Below are positions 1-34,759 of a stretch of DNA of 64,000 nucleotides, in pieces. The position numbers and the translations under genes were made by a program. The notes beneath the pieces are model-generated. The model did no database searches and was not told where the DNA came from. It saw only the letters and a program-made list of their open reading frames with translations. Each line of letters begins with the position of its first letter. The stretch's first letter is position 1. Source of the stretch: Chinchilla lanigera (lineage: Eukaryota; Chordata; Mammalia; Rodentia; Chinchillidae); assembly GCF_000276665.1 (NCBI RefSeq), contig NW_004955473.1, positions 5,460,223-5,524,222 on the forward strand, in the 5' to 3' direction.

Positions 1-22078
<22,078 letters not shown>

Positions 22079-22258
22079 CTAGGAGCCAAAGAGCCGGGAG
22101 ATGAGAGCCTGACCCGAGAGAGAGAGAGAGCGGCGCCAGTTTTCCAGGCCTCCAGTTTTCCAGGCCGCCGCAGATTCCGCCCTCTGCGGCCAACTTGGGG
22201 AACTGCAGCGAGAAACCTGTGACTGCGGGTGTCTCTATCCTGTCCAGCAAGGAATGCA

Positions 22259-22260
<2 letters not shown>

Positions 22261-22289
<29 letters not shown>

Positions 22290-22344
22290 CTTTTCTTTTC
22301 TTTTCTTTTCTTTTCTTTTCTTTTCTTTTCTTTTCTTTTCTTTT
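22261..22344 (+). repeat. (TTTTC)n microsatellite
   Basis: About 84 bp of TTTTC units, almost perfect, directly upstream of the OCRL CpG island. On the minus strand it is a GAAAA array and may have grown from the A-tail of the retroposon at 22385-22760. Confidence 0.98.
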
Positions 22345-22384
22345 GTTCTTTGTAAATACTTCTTTTGTATTGACTGGTCTTTTG

Positions 22385-22760
22385 GCGTTCTTTTTTTTAA
22401 GAAACAGACATCCATTTACAAAATAGCATAAGAACAATGCAAGCAATACTGAATTACAGACAAAGCGGTAGGAAATTAACAATGGTTGTTGTATGACGTA
22501 TTGATATCTTCAGAGTGGTTTCTCAGGAAAACAAATAGAGACATGCAAGATTGATCAAATAATTAATCATTAACTGTTCCTTTCAGTAAAGTGATAGAAG
22601 TCAGTAGTACAACTATGTTAGCTATCCTGTATATACATACATACATACTTTCCCCTTCTTTCCCTTCTCTTTGCCCTCATCCCAGTTGCTTTTTACTTTT
22701 GATCATTTTCCTTTCGTTTCACAATGTCTATCATGCCTCCTAATTTGTATTCACTCTTTC
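22385..22760 (-). repeat. Unnamed interspersed repeat, copy 2
   Basis: Reverse complement matches 11205-11575 across nearly its whole length: gattgatcaaa, aactgttcctttcag, gtagtacaactatgttagct, ccctcatcccagttgctttt. Confidence 0.72.
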
Positions 22761-23109
22761 AGGTTCTTACACTAGTGAGACAATACATTGCTTACACATG
22801 GAGCTAAGGAATACATTTTAAATGCTACTTTGTGACGTAGCAAAGTTCCAGAATTCTTCGGACACTGACAGTTGCCACCGAAACAAAACACAGTCATACC
22901 TGTGAGGGAACTCAAACGTATTGGGCCAATAGAACTCACACCATCCAGTTAAAAGATCCTTATCAAGGTTAGGTTGCACCCTGTTGGTTATTTTCTCAGT
23001 GTTCTTCCTTTCCTTTTCCTTCCATACCTTACACTGGAAAATTTCCAAAAGCTCAGGCCTTTGCTCCTCCTTTACATTCCTTCCAGGTCACCTTTAAGTA
23101 AGCAAAGCC

Positions 23110-23420
23110 CAAATATATATTCCTGACACAGGCATCCTACCTCATATATTCTGTCAAAACTAAACTCATCATTTTACACAGCCACCCAGCCTTGAAACCT
23201 CAAAATCACATGTTTATTTCCCTCTACTAATCTCTGTATCCAATCAGTCAACAAGTCTTGTTAATATTCTCCTTGGAATAGCTTTTCAATTCTTTTTATT
23301 TCCCTTCACACTTCTACCACTTTATTGCAAGCCCTTGTGATGTCTTGAATTACCTACCCCCATCTCATTGTCTTTAATCTTTCCTCTGACTTTTTTTATT
23401 CTGTTGACAGACACAAAAAG
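23110..23420 (+). mobile_element. L2 fragment
   Basis: Degenerate L2 body (caatcagtcaacaagtcttg, tacctacccccatctcattg). Confidence 0.5.
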
Positions 23421-23509
23421 TATTCTTCACAAAGTAATGTTTTAATTGTGTTATTCATTTGAGCCAGAATCTACACTGGTCTGGAAATCAGGACTGATTT
23501 TAAATCTAT

Positions 23510-24030
23510 AAAAACAGCGTAGTGTAGTGTGGAGATAAGAGAAACCAATGGAACAGAACACAAAGCTTCAAAACACTCTTTTCCCCAGTACACATATTTG
23601 GAAACCTGATGTTCAGCATATATGACATTTCAAATCATTGAAAGGATGGGTTATTCAGTAAATGGTAATGGGACTATCGATTTTCCACACAGAAAATTAT
23701 TAAATTAGATCCTTACCTCACACCATAGAGGGAAAATCAATTCTATGTGGATTAAAGATCTAAGTGAAAAGCAAAACATTTCAATTTCCAGAAGTAAATG
23801 AGAGAAGAGAAACCTGGGGTGTAGCTCAGTGATATAGCACATGTTTAGCATAAACAAGCACCAAAAAAGAAAAAAAGAATATTTGTATTATTTTGAAATA
23901 GGGAATAAGAATGATACCAAAAGTTACCTCAAATTTTGAAATGTATGTACTTCACAATATAAGCAAGTTAGAAGACAAGCCATAGAGTGGAAGAAGACTT
24001 TTTCACTGCATATACTGAACAAAGGATAAT
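23510..24030 (+). mobile_element. L1 ORF2 fragment
   Basis: L1 blocks: aaaccaatggaacagaacac, tggtaatgggactatcgatt, tgtggattaaagatctaagt. Hosts an ID-like relic at 23812-23875. Confidence 0.75.
23812..23875 (+). mobile_element. Old, shortened ID-like SINE
   Basis: gggtgtagctcagtgatata gives the A box; the B-box end is deleted. Confidence 0.6.
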
Positions 24031-24690
24031 CTATGAAGTCCTATACTTCTAGCTGTCATTATCTTTCTGACTTCCTCTCCTACTGTTCTTTCCAACTTGC
24101 TCTGCTACATTTCACTGGCTTCTTGTTTTTCTTTGGATTTGTCAGATACAGTTTTGCCTCAGGCCCTTTGCACTTGCTGTTTACTTTGCCTGCACTCTCA
24201 CCTCCTTCAGGTCTCTGCATAAATCTCACTTTGTCTGTGAGACCTACCTACGTTAGTTTATTTAAAATTTTAAGTCAGTAATTCCCTTTTTCACTCCCAC
24301 ATGCTCCTTATCCCTCTTTCCTGTTTATTTTTCTTCATAGGATTTATCACTATGGTCTGTCCTCTCTCTCTCTCTCTCTCTCTTTGAGACAGGGTCTCCC
24401 TGTGTAGTTCAGGCTGGTCTTGAGTTCACTATGTAGCCCAAGCTGGCCTGGAAATCATGGCTATCCTCCTGCCTCAGGCTGAGTGCTGGGATTACAGGCA
24501 TGTGCCACCACAACTGGCTCAACTATGCTCTGTTCTGTCTCAAGCTTATTTGTGCTTTCCCTACTACAGTGTAAATTCCACGAGGGTAAGCATGTTATCT
24601 GTTTTGTTCAGTACTGTGTTCTTAGTGCCTAGAACCACTACTGGAACAAAGTAGATGTTAGAAAAATATTGATTAAAGGAATGACTGAAT
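24030..24690 (+). mobile_element. L2 3' end, split by a B1
   Basis: L2-typical ctcaggccctttgcacttgc and acctccttcaggtctctgca, the tail aaattccacgagggtaagca, then gactgaataaatta. Confidence 0.85.
24384..24525 (-). mobile_element. B1-type SINE next to a (TC)n run
   Basis: Reverse B1: gagacagggtctccctgtgt, agttcactatgtagcccaag, gctgggattacaggcatgtg. A (TC)n run at 24362-24383 occupies the tail side. Confidence 0.9.
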
Positions 24691-24699
24691 AAATTAATT

Positions 24700-25230
24700 A
24701 GTATCCAGGATGTGAAACAACTCCTATGAATAAGAAAAAGAAAGAAACCTAGTAGAAAAATTGACAAAATACATGAATAATCAATTTATAGCCAATGAAA
24801 CTCAAAGGGTCAATAAAGACCTGCAAGGATGCCTAACTTTATTACTATTCAAGGAAATTAAAAAAAAAAAACCATGACATATTACTTCACAACCACTGGT
24901 TTGGCAAAAAATTTTTAAAGTCAGAGAATATCAAGTGTGTTGAGGATGTACAACAGATAGAACTCTGACCTACTGCAATAAGGAAGACAAGTTGGTAATA
25001 TTGTTATGAAGGTCAGTTTGACAATGTCTAACAAAGTTGAGAATACAGGACCCTTCAACTCATAGATTCAGTACCTAGGTATAGACCCTTTGTATTAAAG
25101 AGATGAATAATGTCCATTGCCACATTATCTGTAATCTCAAAAGCTGGAAGCAAATTAAATGTCAGTTGGTAAGTGAATGCATAATCATAATATTCATTAA
25201 ATTAAATATGGTACTGTTTTGTACTTCAAG
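24700..25230 (+). mobile_element. L1 ORF2 3' end fragment
   Basis: L1 blocks in decayed form (caatttatagccaatgaaac, ccatgacatattacttcaca, agttgagaatacaggaccct). By eye it continues where the fragment at 23510-24030 stops. Confidence 0.6.
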
Positions 25231-25231
25231 T

Positions 25232-25322
25232 GAGGGCTGGGAGTATAGCTCAGCATTAGAGTGTTTGCATGGCATGCATGAGGCCCTGGATTTAATCTCC
25301 AGCACTATCAAAAAATGGAAAA
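25232..25322 (+). mobile_element. Old ID-like SINE
   Basis: gggctgggagtatagctcag with a decayed B box ggatttaatctcc. Confidence 0.8.
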
Positions 25323-25324
25323 AA

Positions 25325-26240
25325 TAATTAAAAATGAATGAATTAGGGCTGTAGTGCATGGAATAGCAGTTAAATTGCATAAATATAATTACGAGCAAAA
25401 ACAAATATAAAACATATACTGTCTTCACTTAAAGTCTGAAAATATCATCTGTAGTTCCTGATTACATACAGTAGACACGTAGAATACTATAGAAAACATT
25501 AAGGAGCACTAACAACAAATTTAAGAGAGGGAGAAGACTGAGACTAGAGAAGCATATACTACAGGAAATACTAACATGTTTAGAATGCTCATTCCTTTTA
25601 AAAACAACCTGGATGTTAATTTGCAAGACTTGGTAGAACTGGAAGGGGCTTGTATACTGGTTATTTTATTCCATATGCTTTTCTGCATTGGAAATCATTT
25701 GCAACGAGTGAAAATGAAACAAAATAATAATCTGTAAGGGAAGGTTAGCAGTGTCAAATGCTGAAAATAGGTCAAAGAAATTGAGGCTCAAAAGACTTTC
25801 TTTAGATTTGTGGAGGACAGGAGACTGCCAAATTGTGGTTTCAGTAAGTGCTCAGGAGAGGAACACGATTACAGGGAATGAGGCAGGCGCTATCATGAGG
25901 AGATGGAGGCGAGAAATCACATATTAAAGAAGTGATCTTTAATCAGACAAAGAGCAGCATGATACAATTTTAATTAAATTAGAAGGGTCAAGCAAAGGTT
26001 TCCCACAAAGCCTGAAGCTACTTTAAAGTAAGGTGAAGGGGCCAGGAGAGCGAATGGTTCAAGTTGCTAGAAGAGAGAGGTAGCAAAGTGCAAGCAAAAC
26101 CCTTTAGTAATTGGGAAGAACAAGGAAGTGAAGGTGGAGAAAATTACCTTTAGAGAAAAGGCAAGATACTTTTTCCTCCAAGTGTGTGAAATCTCCAGCA
26201 CCTATACATAGTGGCTGGCATATAATGGGTATTTTTTTAC
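25325..26240. other. Intergenic, no recognised element
   Basis: Possibly the far 3' part of an old L1, but not convincingly so. Confidence 0.4.
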
Positions 26241-26244
26241 TTTT

Positions 26245-26325
26245 GTTTTTTTTGTACCAGGAATTGAATGCAGGACCTCGAGCTTGCCAGGCAGGCGCTT
26301 AGCCGCTGAGCTATATCCCTGGCCA
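26245..26325 (-). mobile_element. ID-type SINE
   Basis: Reverse ID unit; short target-site duplication ttttactttt at 26235-26244 and 26326-26335. Confidence 0.85.
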
Positions 26326-26649
26326 TTTTACTTTTTTTTTTTTTTTGGTTATAATAAAAGATTGTGTGGAAATAAACATATTGAGGTAAGGACAGTGAAA
26401 ACTGAGATCTCTCAAACAGGAAATGATGATTGCACAAAAAAGACATCCAATGTGAAGAGTGAAATGATTAGCAAACAAAATGGAAATAAATGAAATTTTA
26501 GCTCCAAGAAAACACAAATCTTAACCACCTTCACCACCCCAATATGTGATTAAGTGGGTCCTCAGTGTCTTTCTTTTATTCACTGGACAACTATCACTAA
26601 TATCTAGAAATTACAGGATTTTCAGAGATGAAATTAAAAATTGAGACTG

Positions 26650-26715
26650 TGGGCTGGGGATGTGCTTACGCACAAAGGCCCTAGATTTGATACCCAGAAC
26701 TGCAAAACAAAACAG
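26650..26715 (+). mobile_element. Old, internally deleted ID-like SINE
   Basis: tgggctggggatgtgcttac then aaggccctagatttgatacc. Confidence 0.6.
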
Positions 26716-26984
26716 TACAACACAACACAACAGAATCCATACACACAAAAAGAATTGAGATGTGTTATGTACATGTATCAAGTCCCATGATGCATGTAAT
26801 CATTATGTACTGCATACATATACTAATAATTTTTTAAAAGCAGAGAAAGGGGGGTGCTTTAAGGTCTCAAGGTTATAAAATACTAAAAGAAAATCCAAGT
26901 TTAAAACAGCAATTTAATTAAATGGCTACAAAATAGGATGTTATATCAAGTTCATCCATTGTTTATTTATTTACACCTTTATGT

Positions 26985-27066
26985 TTGTTTCTTTCTGCAG
27001 TGCTGAGGATTAAACGCAAGGCCTGAGACATACTAGGCAAGTGCTCCACTGCCGACCTAACCTCGA
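26985..27066 (-). mobile_element. Old ID-like SINE
   Basis: Reverse unit: tgctgaggattaaacgcaag, ctaggcaagtgctccactgc. Confidence 0.65.
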
Positions 27067-28455
27067 GTACTAAAACCTATTATATTTGAAAATAATTTTT
27101 ATGCTGAACATTCCCACTTTCCATGTCTCCATAATTATTATGGAGAAATCACAGCCATTCTAAATTAAATTAGTCATGCATAAATTATTTCTAAAGCAAA
27201 ATTACAAAAGCTTTTAAAAATTTATAGTAAAAATATAAATGTTTAATGCAGGATGTGGATGCATTTTAATATATTTAATATTATGCTAGCTAAAACCTTC
27301 ACAAGCGAGAGTGCTTAGGCCTGTAAAGACAGAAACAGGTCTGCCTGACACAGATGAGGCTGGGAAAGAAGATTTCGAGTAGGTGAGTCAGCAGCCAGAA
27401 GCTGAAAGACAGGCCCAGCAGAGACATAAATGATTCATTGATTTTTAAATCACCACTAGTTGAAAAGACTTGCTTTGCATATACACAAATCCAACATTTG
27501 TATTGCTTTTCATGCAGAGCAACATAAAGAAGAGCTAAATTTTATTTACATATTTCTGTTTTACATACCTGTGATGTATTTCTGTTTGTGTGTTTCTATT
27601 TTCATTCTTTACAGAATTTGGTGTGAGAAAGGCCCATTAGCTGGGGTCACAGACTATTACCTACACTTTTGGTGAGATAGTGACAGGTCCAGCAGGCAGT
27701 AGAACCTGGCTTCTTTTAGCATACTGTGCCATCTGGACCCCTCTTCTCCCCTTTTAAGTCTCACCTTCCCATTGCCATTATTTTCCCACCCTAACTAGGG
27801 TCTTAGTTTCTTTCACCATCCACTCCATGGCATTTTCGTCATCTAGGCTCTCCTTTCTACTTAGTGAATCCCATAGCCATGTCAGGCATTGTCAGGACTA
27901 CCTGCCTCTCTCTCTCTGAAAATGGAAATGCTGAATTGAAAAAACATAGAGTCAGCTTGGTATTTAAGGCTCCAAGGATCTGTCCAGAATTCATCTTCCC
28001 AGAATTATCTCCTAAAATTACTCTTTACCAACTTTATACTCTAGGGATCATTCCTTTTGGAATTGAACAGGTGCAGCAGTTAGTGGAAGTCTGATGTTGT
28101 TTTCAAGATTCAAGTCTTCAGTTGATCATCCAGCTGAACCCCATTAGCTTGCCCTCTTGGTTTTGATTTTTAATAGAATGTTAAATTACAAAAAGATCAT
28201 AAGCTGTTTTATATCCTCAAAGAATAGAGACAGGCTAATGTTGAAATACGGAACATAAAAATTATACACATTCTCAAGATGAAACTCATCAGACCCAAAT
28301 GCTGCATGAATCTGATCAAAATTCTTATATAGCACATAAAAAGTTCTCAAGTACTTTGGAAACCCTGAAAGAGAAAGTAGAACTATGGCTAAATTCAATT
28401 TGGTTTCTCAATTATTGGGAATAAAATTATCCACATTTGAAAAGTAAAATGATGA
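27067..28455. other. Intergenic, no recognised element
   Basis: AT-rich, with short frames that have no similarity I recognise. Confidence 0.5.
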
Positions 28456-29600
28456 GTACTCTATTCTCATCACTTAGAGACAAAGCACAAAATCAAAATG
28501 GATCAAAGATCTAAATGTATAAAATAGTTAAGCCTCTTGAAGATAGAGGCATAGGCAAGAACTATCTGAACAGAACCCAATCACAAAAGAAATAACACCA
28601 AGAATCAACAATTGGAATCATGCTAAATTAAGCTTCTGTACAGCAAAGGAAACAACCAACAGAATGAAAAGACAATGTACAGAATGGGAAAAGATTTTTG
28701 CCAGCTATTCCTTGAATAAAGGACCAATATCTAGAATTTATAAAGAAATTCAAAAAAATTAGACTACCCCAAATACAAGACCCAATGAAAAAATAGGCAA
28801 CTGAAATGAATAGATACTTCTCAGAAGTACAAAAAGCCAATACATACATGAACAAATGTTCATCGTCTCTGGCCATTAGAGAAATGCTTATGAAAACAAC
28901 ACTGAGATTCTATCTTACTCCAGAAAGAATGGGTTTCATCAAGACATCAAATAATAAGAAATGCTGGTGAGGCTGGAAGGGAAGAAGAACACTTCTATAT
29001 TGTTGTTAAAATCACTGTGGTAATTGATATGGAGATTTCTCAGAAAACTAAAAATAGATGTTCCATTTGATCCAAGTAATACCCTTCTAGGTATCTCCCC
29101 AAAAGACTTAAAGACATCATATTACAGTGATACACTTATATCCATGTTTAGAGCAGCACAACTTGTAATAGTTAAATGTTGCAAGTGGCTTATCTGTCCT
29201 TGAACAGATGAATGGATAAAGAAAATGTGATATTTATATACAATGAAGTACTACTCTGCTATAAAGAAGGATAAACTCAAGTCATTTGTAGGAAAATGGG
29301 TGCACATGGAGACGATAATTTTAAGTGAAATAAATCAGACACAGATTAAATATCACATGGTTTCTCTTATGTGAGCAATTCAAAATATAAATAAAGAGCA
29401 AAATAAAAAAAAGATAATAGAATATGGATAGAGAGATCTTTTGCAAAAGGAAAGGGGGGAGGGGAAGGTGATTAAAAAATAATTAAGAAGTGTTTTGCAC
29501 ATGTGCCAACTCCCTGTGAAGAATGTAATCATTATGTATTGTAAGCATGTACTGATACAAAATAAAGAAACAATGCACAAAAATTTTAAAAGTAAATTGA
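28455..29600 (+). mobile_element. L1 ORF2 3' end and 3' UTR
   Basis: Clear L1: ggatcaaagatctaaatgta, cttctgtacagcaaaggaaa, acttctcagaagtacaaaaa, agagaaatgcttatgaaaac, gaaataaatcagacacagat, ending in a region of aataaagaaac. Reading frame is broken. The best preserved L1 piece of the window. Confidence 0.88.
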
Positions 29601-31240
29601 TGTTTTTAAAACACAAAATGCAATTCCAAATATCAGATCCAGAAAGCAGTTTTTGCCCATTTGTGCATGCTTCTTGCAGCTTGTCTAGTAACATTTAATC
29701 TACATTGCAGTGGTTATCATGAGATAATCTATCAAGATTGCTTCAGTGCCCCTCCACCTTCATCCTTGTGACACTTCTGGATGTAGGCAGTGAAACTTAG
29801 GCTGGTCTCTCCTCCCATGCAGGTGTCAGAAAGGAAAGCAAGAGCATGGTTTTGGTTTTTAGGTTACTTTTTAAAGTCTCAGCCCAAGGTGCAAGACATA
29901 AAGATTTGGGAAGAGTCCCTTCTGATCAAGACATGTTATAGTCCTCACCCCATCCCTCCACCTCCAACAGAAAAGAATCTCAGAAGTGATACACAGGCAC
30001 AAAGGAGAGGAAGAAATGCGGAAGTCAGCATCTTGTGGTCATGATGAGATGAAGCTGTGTTAGGAAGTAGGGACCATAACAAAAGAGGCCTGATGGGGAG
30101 TCAGTCACTTTAATGGGGAAGTGTGGATGCGTGACTGTAAATCTTAGGCGGGGCCAGTTTGGGCTCTATCAAGAGCTAAAGTTGTTTCAATCTTTCATAA
30201 ACTCTAGGGTTCGAAGTCAACATGAGGGCCATGAAAGACGGATGGGGTGAATCCTAAGTCTCACTGAATTTAAAAGTGAATTACCGAAAAGAGCCCAAAA
30301 CATTGAATTGACTGAATGTGATGTGGGTGAGGCTAGAGTGTTGCTCTCAGCAACAATGTTGCCTCTAGAAAGAAATTAAGGCCAAATTCAGGCAATGTAA
30401 AGTGCAGAGTCTAGTCTGTTTTGTTGAATGGAGGTATTCCTAGTGCTTAGCTCCTAGCACAGGAGCATTTCCATCGATAACTGTGGAATATATAACTACC
30501 CCTTGCAGAAAATAATGATTGGCTTAGTGTTTTACATCAAAGCAAAATTGGAAATGTTATGCTAATCAGTTTGACTAATTTCTTGACCACATGCTGTTTA
30601 TTCTTATCCTTATCTTGGTGTTAATGCTATGGCTTTTCCCAATCTCTTCTTCAACAGAACCTGATGGAATCCTCCATTCTTAAATACTCACCTCAATTGC
30701 TTCTTCTACTGGGAAGATTTTATCCTGTCACCTCTCAGCTGGAAAGGAATTCTCCCTGTTCTGAAAACAGTGAGCCTCTGTACCTCTTATTGGAAGGACT
30801 TGGAACTTCTCAAGGTCTGTTTTGTATCGTATTGTTACAGAATGAATAAAAACATGATGAGCTGTGATCATTCTTATCTGCACCCAGCCAAACATCTCAG
30901 CTAGAGTCACACTTTTTAAAGTAAATGTTTATAAAACATTTGCTTATATTTTTTTACAGTATATCTATTTTTCCTTCCTCTAATGTGCATGAAATATATA
31001 TCTATAGTTTAACAAATAGTTGCAAGGTGAATACTCATGTAACTTCTACCGAGTCAAGAAATTAAACACTGTTAGCACTTTGGAAGATACTCCCAAAGGT
31101 GGTATCTTTATCTGATTACTCCTTCCCACATTCAGAATGAAACAGGGGTTAGTATGAGCTAACATTCTCTGGTGAGGTATACAAGCTTCTGTGTGGATTG
31201 GTCAAGGTTTGTGCCATACTGGTCATTCAAAATTTTGAAG
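29600..31240. other. Intergenic, no recognised element
   Basis: Mixed unique sequence. Small open frames such as 29790-30044 lack splice or coding evidence. Confidence 0.5.
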
Positions 31241-31242
31241 TT

Positions 31243-31342
31243 TGGGGCTGGGGGTAAAGATCAATGATAGAGTGCTTGTCTAGCATGTGCTGAGGCCCTG
31301 AGTTCTATCCCTAAGACCTCTCAAAATTTAAAAAAAAAAATC
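31243..31342 (+). mobile_element. Old ID-like SINE
   Basis: tggggctgggggtaaagatc start, B-box region ctgagttctatccc, A-tail. Confidence 0.75.
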
Positions 31343-31439
31343 ACCCCAGGTCATAACCATTATCTTGACTTTTTAATATCAATTCAGATATGACCACTGT
31401 CTTGACTTTTGTGATAATCATTTCCTTGTTTTTCTGTTT

Positions 31440-32450
31440 TGCTTTATCATTTATGAATGTAGACTAAACGTATTAGTCTGTTTGGCATCACATAGTATAT
31501 GGTCTTTTATATTTTGTTTATTTTGTACAAATATTATGCCATGCACGTAATTGTATATACATTTCGTTCATTTCCATTGATGTATAATATCCCATGTTGT
31601 AAATATATCACAGTTCATTCATTCTCCTGTTGATAGACATTAGGTGGTTTCCAGTAGTTGGCTAGCACAAGCAAAAGCTGCTAAGTACATTCTTGTACAT
31701 GGTTTTTGGTGGACATATGAATGTCTTTCTTCAGGGTGTATTATCTTAGTGGGATTACTGCATCAACAGTGTCAAAAGTTGGGCTGTGTCACAAAAGCAA
31801 AAGCTGAGTGATGTGTGGGCTGCAAGATGTTTATTTGGGATCAATGCCTGTGGAAAAAAGACAGAGGAAGTAGGGTTGGATGGGAAAAATGAACTGTAAC
31901 ACAATTATGAGGAAACTTGAGCCAAACATTGGGACAAGTAAAGCACTGCATGTGTTCTGTGTCAGGCTATAATGGTCTTTTTCATCCCTGCCTCATTCCT
32001 TCACCTTAGGAAATGTGACCTTGGGCCAACCAGCTTTCCACTGAAGGCTGTCTGCAGACTGTAACTTCCATACATATCTGGAAAGAGTGTACTTTCTTGA
32101 AGGAGAGTCAGGGTGGCATATATGTGTGTTTCTACCATAGCTCTAATAAACACTACTGCCAAACTGACTTTTAAAGTAGTTGCACAATTTATGAGAGCTC
32201 CCATTGCTCCCTATCTTCATCGGCTCTTGTCATTATATGTCTTTAAGAATTTTAACCATTCTAGTGGATGTGTAGTAGTATCCCATTATGATTTTAACTT
32301 GCATTTCCTGATTAAACACCTTTACTTTGTTATGTCTTGGTTTTCCCATTTGTGTTTGCTATGTCTTCCTTCAGTGAGTCTCTTCTATGCAGGGGTCTGC
32401 AAACACAGCTTCAAGCCCATTGATTTAAGAGTGGTTTTACATTTTTAACT
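31440..32450 (-). mobile_element. L1 ORF2 3' end, split by an insertion
   Basis: Reverse-strand L1: ttcattctcctgttgataga, gtggacatatgaatgt, agtgggattactgcatcaac, then after the insertion actactgccaaactgac and ttaacttgcatttcctgatt. Confidence 0.75.
31770..32140 (-). mobile_element. About 370-bp unidentified insertion in the L1
   Basis: Not L1-like and separates two pieces adjacent in L1. On the minus strand AATAAA lies about 50 bp before its end, as in the R region of an LTR. Family unknown. Confidence 0.45.
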
Positions 32451-32489
32451 TGTTGAGAAAAAACCCCCAAAATAATATTTCATTTTACT

Positions 32490-32575
32490 TTTGTTTTGGC
32501 AATGCAGGGGCTCAAAACCAGGGCCTTGTGTATGCTAGGTTAGTTTGTGTACCACTGAGACATTCACTCTACCCA
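32490..32575 (-). mobile_element. Old ID-like SINE
   Basis: Reverse unit: caatgcaggggctcaaaacc, cagggccttgtgtatgctag, gtaccactgagac. Confidence 0.7.
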
Positions 32576-32579
32576 ATAT

Positions 32580-33505
32580 TTTATTATAAGAATTTCAAAT
32601 TTCAATGAAGTTGTAATTCCAGAGGGCTTTACATATTCCCAAGACTACAGAAAATAAATTCATTTCTGTGATGAGTATCATTTGAGATTATGGCTATGAA
32701 CTTCACCTGGGAGGAGTGACAAAGCCTGGGTGATAATTGGAGGACAGTGTGTAAGGGACACGATGATGGAGACCTACAACAACCTGAAGTCACTGGGGAA
32801 CTGAATTACCAAACCTGAAACGATCGTGCAACGGGAGTAAGGAGCAGGACTATGGGTAGTTAAATGCATGGCTTATAGGAGAGCAGCCAGAAAACCAAGA
32901 CAGACGTTTGTAGCAACTTGTGATTATAAATAGCAACACTAACAGAAAGGAGGCTTCAATTAGGTAAAAAACATTTAACTTGAGCTCAAACCATATTTCA
33001 AACTGATTATAAATAATGGAAACTATTCAGAGACGAGGCCTGAAGAGTTTAAAAAGATGTATTCTTCTGCATGTGTAATCTAGCAAAAATGGACACAAAT
33101 GGCGAGATAGAAGGAGAAAAATGGGGGAAACCACAGAGCACATGTAGAAGCTGAAGGACCTGATGTAGCTAAACAGCCAGTGCCTGGACCCTTTCTCTCC
33201 TGCCTCATCTTAACAAAGATGAATCATATATGGTCCCTGCCTTCAGGGAGGCACAATATGAAAAATGTCCTCCACCTCTCTCTTGTGTACTGCCTTTCTT
33301 CACAACTTCCCCTTAGGGAAGTGAAATTGCACCAAATTGCTGACACTAATAAATGATAATAAGCAGAGTGAATTACCTTGGAAAACAACTGTTCTACCTA
33401 TTCCCACTTTAGTTTAGGACTGATTTCCTGTACTCACTTTTTCACATCGTGGCCTTTTCATTGGCTCAAACTAAAGATCATAGCATCACCTTGGTTTGTA
33501 CTTTT
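32580..33505. other. Intergenic, no recognised element
   Basis: Unique sequence. Confidence 0.5.
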
Positions 33506-33509
33506 TGCT

Positions 33510-33800
33510 AACTACCATCCACTGAGTACGTTACATGCCAAGACCATACTAAGTATATGTATACACACACACACACATATACATATACTTACATTAAATA
33601 TATATGTGTACTTAAATTAAATACATATATATGTATTTACATTGAATACATAAAGCCCTTTGAGTTAGGTATTATTATATCCATTTTACAGATGCAGTCT
33701 AAAGGCTAGAAAATTTATGTAAGTTGGTAGAATTTAAATTTCAAGTCTTTCTGACTCTATACTGAAGCTGATAATGACTGCTATTCCACCACTATTAACT
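33510..33800 (-). mobile_element. MIR SINE with an internal CA/TA microsatellite
   Basis: MIR pieces ccactgagtacgttacatgc and tattattatatccattttac flank an expanded (CA)n(TA)n stretch at about 33558-33650. Confidence 0.7.
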
Positions 33801-34279
33801 GTCACCATGGATAACTTTATACCTTTAGAAAACTTAATTTATATTATTTAGCATGTGCTTATTATTTTAGGGTTGTATGGGTGGGTAGAATTTTGGGGTT
33901 GGGAGCACTTAAAAAATCATCTGGATCTTTTTCCTAAGCTGATTTTCATAAGATAATTTTTTAAAGTAGAAAATCCTTATATATACAGCTTGAAATGATA
34001 ATAGTTAGAAACAGTTCATCAACCAGGTAACATTACTGTAGACAATCAAATATTTTGTATTGCTTCTGTTACATTACACATATTACCACTTCCTTTTCTC
34101 TTCACTGTAATGTTCTTTTCCTTTTTTGACACATTCTATTAGCTGATACTTCTGTTAGATATTACTTCAATTTGTCTAGCTTTGAGAAATGTTTTACCAT
34201 TAATCTTTTAAAATTTTATTTATTATATAAGGAAACACATTCTTTGAGGGAAATGATGTAATGGAAAAGCAAAAGTGAA

Positions 34280-34620
34280 AATGTCACTCAAAATCCTATC
34301 ATCTTGCTGTATCTACTGGTAACATTTGGAGCAGATCTTTTCAGGCTTTTTCTTTTGTGGAAATATATTTATGTAAATAGTTTCTTTTAGCTCTTGCAAA
34401 AATGGGGTCATTCTTATTTTTATGCCTTTTCACTTAGCAATATAATTTGGAGCATATATATGTGTCATTAGGTATCTACTTATATAATCATTTTTAATGC
34501 TTGTGTAGTAGTCCATCCATGAATATGTGAGTTAGTGTTTTGCCAATCCCTTCTTCTTGGACATTTAAGTTGTTTCTATTAAGATTTCATCATCTCTGCA
34601 TTAACTGCCTTAAGAACCAC
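34280..34620 (-). mobile_element. Old L1 (L1ME-like) 3' end
   Basis: Reverse-strand L1 features ttttcacttagcaatataat, gtagtagtccatccatgaat, ggacatttaagttgtttcta. Confidence 0.6.
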
Positions 34621-34759
34621 TACTCTTCTGAGAATTTACTGAAAAGGGAACACCGTGGAGACAGATGGCAGAAATATTTTTTCAGGAGTTCTCTCATTAT
34701 GATTTCTACTGTCAAGGAAGGTGGAAGCTCTGTGAAGAACAGGGAACTTGATAAAGATG

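Noticed and set aside
28628..29694. Minus-strand frames at 28628-28876 and 29380-29694
   Set aside because: They are antisense readings of the L1 3' end.
33558..33650. CRISPR-like or satellite array
   Set aside because: Simple CA/TA dinucleotide expansion inside a MIR; no spaced repeats anywhere in the window.
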